DNA of 38,842 nt from BS750m-G62 sp964577175 (GTDB lineage: Bacteria > Planctomycetota > Phycisphaerae > FEN-1346): assembly GCA_964577175.1 (NCBI GenBank), contig CAZNYC010000024.1, positions 1-38,842 of the forward strand, in the 5' to 3' direction. Every line of letters starts with the position of its first letter. Position 1 is the first letter of the stretch. The notes beneath the pieces are model-generated. The model saw nothing but the letters and a program-made list of their open reading frames with translations. It searched no databases and was not told the origin of the DNA. Position numbers and translations under genes: made by a program. This document shows, piece after piece, positions 15,634 through 23,124 of this stretch.

Positions 15634-17511
15634 TCAATCGGTCTTAATCGCCCGCAGCACTTCTTCGACGGACGTCTGACCGTTGAGGATCAGGCGCAGC
15701 CCTTGTTCCTGGAGGTTGCGCATGCCGAGTTTGCGGCAATGGGTCCGCAGGGCCGTCAGCGCCCGCCGGGCGAGGAGGTCGCGGGCCTGGTCGTCGATGG
15801 GCATCAGTTCGAACAGGCCGGTCCGGCCCACGTACCGGTGATTTCGGCACTCGGGGCAGACCGCCACGTGCCCTTTCGAGACTTCTGTCCGCGACGGCGG
15901 GCGGTACAGCGTGTCCACGGCCTCGGCGGCCAGGTTGGCCTTGCGCAGGAACTCCGGATTCGGCCGATACGCCTCCTTGCACGCCGGGCACAGCAGCCGC
16001 ACCAGCCGCTGGTTCACCACCACCTGGAGGGTTGGTGCGAGCGGCTCGGCCGTGCCGAGCAGTTGGATCAACCGCGACAGCGCCTGCGTGGCGTCGGTGG
16101 CACGGAGGCCGATGACGAGGGTCTGCGGGGCGCCGCCCTCCAGCAGGGCGCGGGCCACGTCGGCGTCGTGCAGGGTGTCGATCGCCACCACGTCCGGTTC
16201 CATGTGGAGCCGCTGTCGCACCGCCGACGCCGCCACCGGCCCGTCCTCCTGGTCCAGCGGCACGTGGTCGACGTTCTCGACCTCCAGGTCGACGCGGGGC
16301 TCCAGCGCCACCACGTTGTGCACGTACCGGTCGAAGTGCCGCAGGCACGCGTGCAGCGTCGTCGTCAGGCCGCTATGCTTCGGCCCGGAGACCAGGACCA
16401 CGCCCGGCCGGGCATCGAGCGCCTCCTTCAGCGTCCGGACCTGGTCGTCGGTCATGCCGAGGTCTTCCAGCCGCAACTGCGTGGTGGCCTGGTCGCGGAT
16501 GCGGACGGCCGCCTGCTCGCCGCGAACCGTGCCGGCGGTCTTGACCCGGAGGTCGTAGGTCCGGGCGTCGGCGACGGCCTGGATGCGGCTCTCCTGGGGC
16601 CGCCGGGTCTCGTTCGGGTCGAGGTCCGTCAGCCGCTTGATCGTGCGGATGACTTCGGCGGCGAGGGCGGGGTCGAGTTCGTCTCCGGCCACCATCTCGC
16701 CGCCCACGCGGTACCGAACCTCCCCTTTCTGGGGGCGGGCGATGACGCCGAGGGCGGCGGCCTCGCGGTCGATCGCCTCCCGCACCATCCGGGCCACCTC
16801 CAGCCCCGCCCGCCGCTGCTCGAAGGAGTCGGCCTCCGGCACGCGGGGGATGTCGTCGTACCCGAGGAACGTCACATCCGGCTGGGCGGCGGGTTCCGCC
16901 CCGGCCTCCCCGGCCGTCTGGCCCCGCGCCAGGCGCGACAGGTGCTCCCGGCCCATGACCCGCAACGGGGCCGTCACCCGCGCGTTCCGATGCACAATGT
17001 AAACGACCGTCGCGCCCGCGAACATGGCGACGCCCAGCGGCAACCCGACGTACAGCCACGGCACGAGGCACGCGACCGCGAGCGACACCAGGCCTACGCC
17101 CAGCGCCTCGCCGCTCCACAAGGCCCGGTCCGTCCCGACGAACCGCGTGTCCGTGAACACCCAGTTCGTGACGTAGAACACCCCGGCCGCGAAGGCCCCC
17201 AGCAGCACCACTCGAACGAGCGCCATGACGGGCACGCCCGGCTCGGCGAGGTCCGGGGGCGGGAACCCTGTGGGGTAGTACGTGGCGGCAGCCTCGGTCG
17301 TGTCCGGTGCCGCGGCGCTCGCCGCCGCCAGCAACGTCACGACCAGCGCTGCGAGAGCAAGAAGGTGCCACGGCCGGCCTTGCCCGGCCGTGCGGCGCGG
17401 TGCGGGGCGGGGGATGTAACGCCCCGCCATGAGCGAAGCGAATGGCCGGGAAGCACCAGCGGGCGAGCCGCCCGTCGCACCCGGCGCGCGTTGTCGCCTC
17501 GCCGGGCTCAT
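15634..17511 (-). CDS. GspE/PilB-family protein with membrane anchor and degenerate ATPase site
   Basis: 625 residues from the ATG at 17511 overlapping the pilT stop (ATGA). Residues about 47-175 hold three or four membrane helices, absent from ordinary GspE/PilB. The RecA-like core follows, but the P-loop reads 'GPKHSGLTTT' (376-385): the essential Walker A Lys is Leu382. The Walker B/Glu region is 'EPDVVAIDTLHD' (438-449), lacking the usual 'GEIRD', and the His box is 'GLRATDA'. The four-cysteine zinc motif is kept (C508, C511, C552, C555) with 'YVGRTGLFELM' after it. So it looks like a structural or regulatory pseudo-ATPase paired with the intact PilT encoded just upstream. 'AGQGRPWH' (42-49) is encoded by a PAL-E hairpin. 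Confidence 0.85.
   Translation of the reverse strand: MSPARRQRAPGATGGSPAGASRPFASLMAGRYIPRPAPRRTAGQGRPWHLLALAALVVTLLAAASAAAPDTTEAAATYYPTGFPPPDLAEPGVPVMALVRVVLLGAFAAGVFYVTNWVFTDTRFVGTDRALWSGEALGVGLVSLAVACLVPWLYVGLPLGVAMFAGATVVYIVHRNARVTAPLRVMGREHLSRLARGQTAGEAGAEPAAQPDVTFLGYDDIPRVPEADSFEQRRAGLEVARMVREAIDREAAALGVIARPQKGEVRYRVGGEMVAGDELDPALAAEVIRTIKRLTDLDPNETRRPQESRIQAVADARTYDLRVKTAGTVRGEQAAVRIRDQATTQLRLEDLGMTDDQVRTLKEALDARPGVVLVSGPKHSGLTTTLHACLRHFDRYVHNVVALEPRVDLEVENVDHVPLDQEDGPVAASAVRQRLHMEPDVVAIDTLHDADVARALLEGGAPQTLVIGLRATDATQALSRLIQLLGTAEPLAPTLQVVVNQRLVRLLCPACKEAYRPNPEFLRKANLAAEAVDTLYRPPSRTEVSKGHVAVCPECRNHRYVGRTGLFELMPIDDQARDLLARRALTALRTHCRKLGMRNLQEQGLRLILNGQTSVEEVLRAIKTD
17369..17392. repeat. 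PAL-E hairpin inside the gspE-like gene (in frame)
   Basis: Arms CACGGCCGG and CCGGCCGTG around CCTTGC. It encodes residues about 40-48 immediately before the first membrane helix, in the cytoplasmic tail, where an insertion is likely tolerated. Confidence 0.75.
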
Positions 17512-18623
17512 CGCACGGTCCCTTTGCGGATCTGGATCCCGCGGATAGCCGTCTTCAACGCTTCCGGGTTCGGCGCCGCCCGGTAGGCGTCGGCGGGGTG
17601 GATCCACTCTTCCCGCACGAGGCGCGCCAGATCCTGCGTCAGGTCGTGCATGCCGTCGGCGGCCCCGGCCGAGACGAGGTCCGCCAGGCGGTCCGTCTCA
17701 CCGCTGCGGATGGCGCTGCGGACCGACGGCGTGGCCAGCAGGACCTCTGTGGCCGGCACGCGCCCCACGTTCGGGTCCGCCGCCGGCACGAGCCGCTGGC
17801 ACACCACGCCCACGAGCCCGGCCGCCAGGGTCTCGCGGACCAGCCGCCGCTCGCGCTCCTCGAACAGGTCGAGGACGCGGCGGACGGCCCCCGGCGCACT
17901 CATCGCGTGGGTCGTCGTGAAGACGAGGCGGGTGGTCTCGGCGGCCCGGAGCACGCCCTCCACCGTTTCGGCCGACCGCATCTCGCCCACGAGGACGACG
18001 TCCGGGTCCGCCCGCAGGAGCGATTCCATCGCCACCTCGTACGACGGGACGTCCGTGCCGATCTCGCGCTGGTCGACGAGGGCCTCGCGGTCGGCGAGCA
18101 GGTACTCGATCGGGTCCTCGACGGTCACGATGTGGCACTGTCGGCGGGCGTTGATCCGGTCGAGGCACGCCGCGATGCTCGTGGACTTGCCGGTGCCCGT
18201 CACGCCCGTGAAGATCACGAGCCCCTGCCACGCCTCGCACAGACGCTGCATCGTCTCGGTGGGCAGGTGCAGGTCGCCGAAGGAGGGGATATGCGGGTTG
18301 ACCCGGCGGACGGCCACGCTCAGCCGGCCCCGCTGACGGTACACGCTGACGCGGAACCGGCCGCCGTCCTCCGTCGTGCGGGAGAACTCCGCTTGGCCGC
18401 GCTCCGACAGGCGGGCCCGGTCCGTCTCGCCCATGGCGGCCTCGGCCATGCGGGCCACCGCATCCGCCTCGAGCGGCGGACGGTCCGCTAAAGCCAGGTC
18501 CCCGTCGATGCGGAGCGCCGGCGGGCGGCCCGGTTTCAGGTGCAGGTCCGAGGCGCCCCGCTCGGCCATCAGGGCCAGCAGGGCGTCGAACGCCTGCGTC
18601 GCGGTGTCGGACGGCTCCGGCAT
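17508..18623 (-). CDS. pilT: Type IV pilus retraction ATPase PilT-like
   Basis: 371 residues from the ATG at 18623; the frame is open further upstream but runs through a PAL-B element. 'ERGASDLHLKPG' at 21-32 is the PilT N-terminal motif. Walker A 'GVTGTGKS' is at 140-147, the Asp box 'VEDPIE' at 168-173, Walker B 'DPDVVLVGEMR' at 206-216 and the His box 'TTTHA' at 236-240; an 'AIRSGE' form of the PilT AIRNLIRE motif is near the C-terminus. It is therefore a complete hexameric ATPase that powers pilus retraction or twitching. The only pilus-type gene next to it is the degenerate gspE/pilB homologue; no pilin, PilC or secretin gene is in the window. Confidence 0.93.
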   Translation of the reverse strand: MPEPSDTATQAFDALLALMAERGASDLHLKPGRPPALRIDGDLALADRPPLEADAVARMAEAAMGETDRARLSERGQAEFSRTTEDGGRFRVSVYRQRGRLSVAVRRVNPHIPSFGDLHLPTETMQRLCEAWQGLVIFTGVTGTGKSTSIAACLDRINARRQCHIVTVEDPIEYLLADREALVDQREIGTDVPSYEVAMESLLRADPDVVLVGEMRSAETVEGVLRAAETTRLVFTTTHAMSAPGAVRRVLDLFEERERRLVRETLAAGLVGVVCQRLVPAADPNVGRVPATEVLLATPSVRSAIRSGETDRLADLVSAGAADGMHDLTQDLARLVREEWIHPADAYRAAPNPEALKTAIRGIQIRKGTVR

Positions 18624-18660
18624 ACGTTCGGTTCCCAGCGTTGGATGGCTGTGCGACGCC

Positions 18661-18759
18661 GTTCGAGCCCGCCGCGGAAGCGGCGGGTCACCCTTGCCCG
18701 CCGTGGTCGACGGCCACGGCGGATGACGATGACCGGCTGCTTCCGGCGCCGGCTCGACC
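18661..18759. repeat. PAL-B element between hisF and pilT
   Basis: Left terminus GTTCGAGCC at 18661, hairpin CCCGCCGCGGAAGCGGCGGG, right hairpin CCGGCTGCTTCCGGCGCCGG and right terminus GGCTCGAC near 18751-18758. It starts 13 bases after the hisF stop in transcript orientation. Confidence 0.9.
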
Positions 18760-18772
18760 GCCGGGTGCGCCC

Positions 18773-19564
18773 TCACGCCTCGGCGGCGTCGAGGGATCGG
18801 CGGACCGGCACGCCCGCCTCGGCCAGGGCGGCTTTCGTCTCGGCGATCGTGTACTGCCGGTAATGGAAGATACTCGCCGCCAGCGCCGCATCCGCCCGGC
18901 CCTCGGTCAGCACCTCGACCACGTGCGTCGGCGCCCCGCATCCGCCGCTCGCGATGACGGGAATCGTGACGGCGTCGGCCACGGCCCGGGTCATCGGCAG
19001 GTCGTAGCCGTCACGGGTCCCGTCGGCGTCCATGCTCGTCAGGAGGATCTCGCCGGCCCCGAGGCGTTCGACCTCCCGCGCCCAGGCGACGGCCTCGAGG
19101 TCGGTCGGCACCCGGCCGCCGTCGATGTGGACGCGCCAGACCTCCCCGCCGTCTTTCGCCTCGACGCGTTTCGGATCGATGGCCACGACGATGCACTGGC
19201 TGCCGAACGCCTCGGCCGACCGGCGGACGAAATCGGCGTCGCGGACGGCGGCGGAGTTGACCGAGACCTTGTCCGCCCCGCACTGGAGGAGCCGGCGGAT
19301 GTCCTCGAGGGTTCGCACCCCGCCGCCGACGGTGAGCGGCATGAAGATCTGCTCGGCCGTCTGGCGGACGATATCGAGCAGGATGTCCCGCCGCTCGTGG
19401 CTGGCCGTGATGTCGAGGAACACCAGTTCGTCGGCGCCCTCGGCATCGTAGCGGGCGGCGACCTCGACCGGATCGCCGGCGTCGCGAAGGCGGACGAACC
19501 GGGTCCCCTTGACCACGCGGCCGCGGTCGACGTCGAGGCACGGGATGATTCGCTTCGCCAGCAC
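18773..19564 (-). CDS. hisF: Imidazole glycerol phosphate synthase cyclase subunit HisF
   Basis: 263 residues from a GTG at 19564, chosen because 'MLAKRIIPCLDVDRGRVVKG' is the standard HisF start. A (beta/alpha)8 barrel: 'DELVFLDITAS', 'PLTVGGGVRTLEDI', 'GADKVSVNSAAV', 'VVAIDPKR', 'GEILLTSMDADGT' and 'VIASGGCGAPTH' are all typical. The catalytic aspartates are the one in 'CLDVD' and the one in 'SMDADGT'. It converts PRFAR plus ammonia (from HisH) to imidazole glycerol phosphate and AICAR. No other histidine gene is nearby, so hisF is separated from its pathway. A promoter is predicted at 19648-19677. Confidence 0.97.
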   Translation of the reverse strand: MLAKRIIPCLDVDRGRVVKGTRFVRLRDAGDPVEVAARYDAEGADELVFLDITASHERRDILLDIVRQTAEQIFMPLTVGGGVRTLEDIRRLLQCGADKVSVNSAAVRDADFVRRSAEAFGSQCIVVAIDPKRVEAKDGGEVWRVHIDGGRVPTDLEAVAWAREVERLGAGEILLTSMDADGTRDGYDLPMTRAVADAVTIPVIASGGCGAPTHVVEVLTEGRADAALAASIFHYRQYTIAETKAALAEAGVPVRRSLDAAEA

Positions 19565-19647
19565 GGGCCGTCCGCGTGTTTCGGGATCCGGCGGCCACCC
19601 GCCCACCGGGCGGACGCCGCACGTGAGAATGGTAGCGGCAAAAGGGG

Positions 19648-19677
19648 ATTATAAACCCGCCTCGCGGTATCCCGCAA
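19648..19677 (-). promoter_or_regulatory. Predicted promoter of hisF (and possibly pilT/gspE-like)
   Basis: On the minus strand, TTGCGG (19672-19677) and a perfect TATAAT (19648-19653) with an 18-bp spacer, about 84 bases before the hisF GTG. It breaks the long minus-strand block into separate transcription units. Confidence 0.55.
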
Positions 19678-19700
19678 GGGAAACGCCGCCGGAAGGGGCG

Positions 19701-20927
19701 TCAGTCGTTCTCGCCGTCGCCGGTCACCTCCAGGGCCATCAGGGTGACGTCGTCGGCGAGGTGGCGGCCCTCGGTGGCGCCGCGGACAGCGTCGAGGACG
19801 GCGTCGAGCAGGGCCTCCAGGGGCAGGAGGGCGGCCGTCTGGATGACCTCCCGCAGCCGCTGCGGATTGGCCCGCCGGCCGGGGTCCACGCGTTCGGCCC
19901 CGTCGCTGTAGAGGAGCAGCCGCTGGCCCGGTTCCAGCCGGCGCCGGCGCGCCTCGAACTCGGCGTCCGGAAAGATGCCGAGGAGCGGCCCTTCGCCGTC
20001 GAGCGGCTCGAGGGTGGCCCGCGAGCCCAGGAGCAGCGGTTTCGGGTGCCCCGCCCGCGCGTAGACGAGGTCCCGCGTCGTCTCCTTGTAGTGGCCGTAG
20101 ACGAGCGTGATGAACGGCGTTTCCTGGAGTTCGGCCGACAGGAGGTCGCGGTTCAGCAGCCGCAGCGCCTCGTCCGGCGGGATGAGATCGTAATGCTTCC
20201 CCTCGATGTGCTTCGTCTGGAGCGATTTCTTGACGAACACCGTCAAAAGGGCCGCCGGGATGCCGTGGCCGACGGCATCGGCCACGTAGAACCCCACGGT
20301 CTGCTCGTCCAGGCGGAAGATGTCGTAGAAGTCGCCGGCCACCCAGGCGGCGGGTTCCAGGCGGGCGGCGAACCGGCCGGTCGTCATGCCCGGCATGCGG
20401 CGCGGCAGGAAGTCCCGCTGGAGCCGCTGCGCCAGGCGCAACTGCTCGTCCAGATGACGGGAATGATCCCGCAGCCGTTTGACGGCCCGGGCGGCGCGGC
20501 GCTTGGCCCCGGCCAGACTTCGCAGGCGGGCGGCCAGTTCCTCCGGGTCGGTGTCCATCGACACGAACCCGAGGACCCCCGCCTCGTACAGCGCCAGGCG
20601 CGTCTCGCGCGGCGGCTCGCCCAGGACGAGCACCGGCACGGGCGACTCGTCCAGGCCGCGCGCGTGACCGAGGGCACGCTCCGTGGCCGCCGGCTCGTCC
20701 TCGGGCAGGTCGATCAGCACGGCGTCGGCCGCCTCCACCATGCCGGGCAGGACGGCGTCGCCCGCGCTCGTCTCGACGGGCAGGTCGGCCAGGTGTCGGC
20801 GGAGCGTCTGGGGCAGGTCCGGACGGCTCGTCACCAGCAACAGGCGCAGGGAGGCGGGAGAGGGTCGGCTAACCGCTGTCGCGGACCCAGAGGACGTGGC
20901 CATCGTAGAAACAGACGCTTCGCTCAT
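19701..20927 (-). CDS. SpoIIE/RsbU-type PP2C phosphatase with receiver-like N-terminus
   Basis: 408 residues. About residues 27-140 follow the receiver-domain pattern ('LRLLLVTSRP', 'AVLIDLPED' with Asp73 at the phosphoacceptor place, 'VPVLVLGEPP', 'ALYEAGVLGFV'), though the conserved Lys after beta-5 is not obvious, so it may be a pseudo-receiver. A basic coiled-coil linker (about 140-172) leads to the PP2C domain with 'VAGDFYD' (196-202) and 'DAVGHG' (217-222) carrying the metal-binding aspartates, and 'HLADDVTLMALE' at the end. Such phosphatases act on anti-anti-sigma factors in partner-switching pathways. The ATG at 20927 lies 59 bases inside the upstream lipoprotein gene; an internal ATG at 20903 is an alternative. 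Confidence 0.9.
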   Translation of the reverse strand: MSEASVSTMATSSGSATAVSRPSPASLRLLLVTSRPDLPQTLRRHLADLPVETSAGDAVLPGMVEAADAVLIDLPEDEPAATERALGHARGLDESPVPVLVLGEPPRETRLALYEAGVLGFVSMDTDPEELAARLRSLAGAKRRAARAVKRLRDHSRHLDEQLRLAQRLQRDFLPRRMPGMTTGRFAARLEPAAWVAGDFYDIFRLDEQTVGFYVADAVGHGIPAALLTVFVKKSLQTKHIEGKHYDLIPPDEALRLLNRDLLSAELQETPFITLVYGHYKETTRDLVYARAGHPKPLLLGSRATLEPLDGEGPLLGIFPDAEFEARRRRLEPGQRLLLYSDGAERVDPGRRANPQRLREVIQTAALLPLEALLDAVLDAVRGATEGRHLADDVTLMALEVTGDGEND

Positions 20928-21354
20928 ACTGGCTGCCGCCGATTCCTTGCGAGCGGATGTCGTATTCCCAGATTTCGCGCGTGTGGCCGGCCGCCCGCTC
21001 GGCCGGACCGGTCACATCGCGTTTCTCGGCCGGATGGCCCCAGGCCATCTGCACCTGGACGGGCGTCATGCCCTCGGTGACCTCCCGGCGCAGAATGGCC
21101 TCCCGGATATCTTTCGGCTGTTCGGCCCACGTTTGATAAACTCCAATTCCCTGAAGATACGCCAGGCGGAGGCTGACGGGCTTGTTCAGGGCCTCCATGT
21201 GCCGGTATTCGGACTGCTGGAGCCGCGTCATCAGGTTCATGTACACGTCGCGCCGGGACTGCGTCCCCCCCAGCCGCCAGGCGTTCCCGCAGCCGGTCGA
21301 GACGAGGACTGCCCCCACGAGGGCGAGGATCGTGATGGATGTGGCGTGCCTCAC
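20869..21354 (-). CDS. Small lipoprotein with BamE/SmpA-like segment
   Basis: 161 residues from a GTG at 21354. Residues about 5-20 are a hydrophobic signal followed by the lipobox 'VSTGC', so the mature protein is likely lipidated. The C-terminal part contains 'EGMTPVQVQMAWGHPAEKR' and later 'EIWEY', the pattern of SmpA/OmlA/BamE-type domains ('GM...V...WG.P'), but similarity is limited. It is between aroA and the phosphatase gene; its 3' end overlaps the phosphatase start by 59 bases. The role is unknown. An alternative start at 21402 would begin within a PAL-D element and is rejected for that reason. Confidence 0.75.
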   Translation of the reverse strand: MRHATSITILALVGAVLVSTGCGNAWRLGGTQSRRDVYMNLMTRLQQSEYRHMEALNKPVSLRLAYLQGIGVYQTWAEQPKDIREAILRREVTEGMTPVQVQMAWGHPAEKRDVTGPAERAAGHTREIWEYDIRSQGIGGSQYERSVCFYDGHVLWVRDSG

Positions 21355-21396
21355 GTCAGGTCGCTTTCCGTACGATGCGTCGGGTGCGCTTGACGA

Positions 21397-21621
21397 TGTC
21401 ATTTCGAGCGAGCGAAGCGAGTCGAGGGATCTCGCCGTTGGGCTGGGCGGCGAGCAACGCTAACTCGTGCGCGGCGGGTCTCCGCAGGCGCCGCGCAGCC
21501 CTGGAAAGGCCGTTTCGAGCGCGGTGGGTGCACAGACCCACCGCGCAAATGGCCGACTTAGCGTTGTAGTGCGAGATTCCTCCGCTCGCCGTCGCTTTGC
21601 GACGGCTCGGTCGGAATGACA
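21397..21621. repeat. PAL-D element with a PAL-A element nested inside
   Basis: Outer termini TGTCATTTCGAG (from 21397) and CGGAATGACA (to 21621), with GCGAAGCGAGTCGAGGGATC on the left and a CGTCGCTTTGCGACGGCTCGG hairpin (19-20 bases used as arm and loop) on the right. Inside, a complete PAL-A copy runs 21455-21566. The gap between aroA and the lipoprotein gene is almost entirely this composite. Confidence 0.9.
21455..21566. repeat. PAL-A element nested in PAL-D
   Basis: Starts CAACGCTAACTCGTGCGCGG and ends GACTTAGCGTTG; the terminal CAACGC/GCGTTG are inverted repeats. Two internal hairpins: one with GGGTCTCCGCAGGCGCC, one with GGTGGGTGCACAGACCCACC. Confidence 0.9.
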
Positions 21622-21635
21622 ATCGGACACACCCC

Positions 21636-22925
21636 TCAGCCGGCGCCCGTCGCCAGCCGCTCCAGGTCCTCGAAGAACCCCGGATACGTCTTCCCCACGC
21701 ACGCCGGGTCGGCGATGCGGATGCCTGCCGCGGCCAGGCCGACCACCGCCATGCCCATGGCGATGCGGTGATCGTTGTAGGTGGCGATCTCGGCAGGGCG
21801 GACCTCCTGCGGCGGCGCGATCGAGAGCCCGTCCGGATGTTCCTCCACGCCCGCCCCCAGCCGGCCGAGTTCGGTGGCCAGGGCCGACAGCCGGTCGCTC
21901 TCCTTCACGCGCAGATTGGCCACGTTCCGGATGACCGTCCGGCCGCGGGCCAGCACCGCCAGCGGCGCCAGCGTCAGCACCATGTCCGGCATGGCGTTCA
22001 TGTCGATGTCCAGGCCCGACAGGCGATCCGGCCCCGAGACCGTGACCCCCTCCTCCGTCCACGCGACCTCGCAGCCCATGCGGGCGAGGACGCCGGCGAA
22101 CCCGGCTGCGCCCTGCACGCTCGGGCGCGTCAGGCCCTCGACGGTCACCTCGCCGCCGGTGGCGGCCGCGGCGGCCAGAAAGTAACTCGCGCTCGCCGCG
22201 TCCGGTTCCACGGTGTACGTCCGTCCGGGGTATCGGAGCGGAGCCGGGATGCCGAAGCGCGCGGACGTCTCGCGCTCGACCTCGGCCCCGAACGCCGCCA
22301 TCACCGCCAGCGTCATGTCGACGAACGGTTTCGACACGAGGTCGCCCGCGACCTCGATCGTGACCGGTCCCTCGGCCGCCGGCGCCGCCATCAGCAGGGC
22401 CGACAGATACTGGCTCGAGACGGCCCCGCGGACGGTCACCGTGCCGGCCGCCAGGCCCGAGGTCTCGACGACGACGGGCGGGCACCCGGTGCCGGCCTCG
22501 CTCTCGCCCTTGACGCCGAGGGCCGCCAGGCCGTCCAGGAGGTCCTGGATCGGCCGCTCGCGCATCCGGGGACCGCCGTCGATGCGGTACCGCCCCTCGC
22601 CCGCCGCCGACAGGGCCGTGATGAATCGCGTGGCCGTGCCGGACTCGCCCGTGTACACGTCCCGCGGCCCGGGCGGCACGGCGCCCCCGCAGCCGGTGAC
22701 AGTCATCCGGCGGGCGGCCTCGCCGACCGTTACGGGGATGCCGAGGGTCTCCAGGGCCGCCGCGCAGACCCGCGTGTCGGCCGAGAAACCGACGCCGTCC
22801 AGGACGGACTCGCCCTCGGCCAGGGCCGCCACGACGAGCGCCCGGTTCGTGACGCTCCGGGACCCCGGCGGCCGGATGCGGCCGCGGACGGGGCCGGGGG
22901 CGGGTTGGATCTCGCGAACGGTCAT
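21636..22925 (-). CDS. aroA: 3-phosphoshikimate 1-carboxyvinyltransferase (EPSP synthase)
   Basis: 429 residues from the ATG at 22925. It joins shikimate 3-phosphate and phosphoenolpyruvate in the shikimate pathway. Visible motifs: 'PGSRSVTNRAL' at the start (usual form PGSKS/T), 'YTGESGTATRF' in the substrate loop, 'MRERPIQDL', 'SSQYLSALLMAAP', 'YTVEPDAASASYFLAAAA', 'DMNAMPDMVLTLA', 'LRVKESDRL' and 'YNDHRIAMG'. The conserved Lys of the first motif, which contacts both substrates, is Arg here (codon CGG). Otherwise all blocks are in place and length is normal. It sits in the minus-strand block after mtaB, separated from it by a PAL-B element. Confidence 0.96.
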   Translation of the reverse strand: MTVREIQPAPGPVRGRIRPPGSRSVTNRALVVAALAEGESVLDGVGFSADTRVCAAALETLGIPVTVGEAARRMTVTGCGGAVPPGPRDVYTGESGTATRFITALSAAGEGRYRIDGGPRMRERPIQDLLDGLAALGVKGESEAGTGCPPVVVETSGLAAGTVTVRGAVSSQYLSALLMAAPAAEGPVTIEVAGDLVSKPFVDMTLAVMAAFGAEVERETSARFGIPAPLRYPGRTYTVEPDAASASYFLAAAAATGGEVTVEGLTRPSVQGAAGFAGVLARMGCEVAWTEEGVTVSGPDRLSGLDIDMNAMPDMVLTLAPLAVLARGRTVIRNVANLRVKESDRLSALATELGRLGAGVEEHPDGLSIAPPQEVRPAEIATYNDHRIAMGMAVVGLAAAGIRIADPACVGKTYPGFFEDLERLATGAG

Positions 22926-22982
22926 GGGCAAGACTCTACCGGCCCGTCCCGCCGCTTGCAAGCGCGAGGCGCGACGCCTGTC

Positions 22983-23114
22983 GTGTGAGCCCGCGCGGAC
23001 TGGTCCGCCGCAGCCCGGAGGGCGAAGGCGGAAGCGGCGGGTCATCGTCCTCTGCCGTGGCAGACTCGCGCTGCCGTTCGAACGTGACCGGGAGATTCCG
23101 CTCCCGGCTCGAAC
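22983..23114. repeat. PAL-B element, long variant, between mtaB and aroA
   Basis: Right terminus GGCTCGAAC at 23106-23114; the left part carries GGTCCGCCGCAGCCCGGAGG and GGCGGAAGCGGCGGGTCATC, shared in reverse with the copy at 25313-25449. It starts ten bases after the mtaB stop. Confidence 0.8.
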
Positions 23115-23124
23115 GGCGGCGCCG

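Noticed and set aside
21397..21621. CRISPR array or attachment site because of the dense repeats
   Set aside because: Repeats are palindromic single elements of mixed families without regular spacers or a cas gene; no integrase is nearby.
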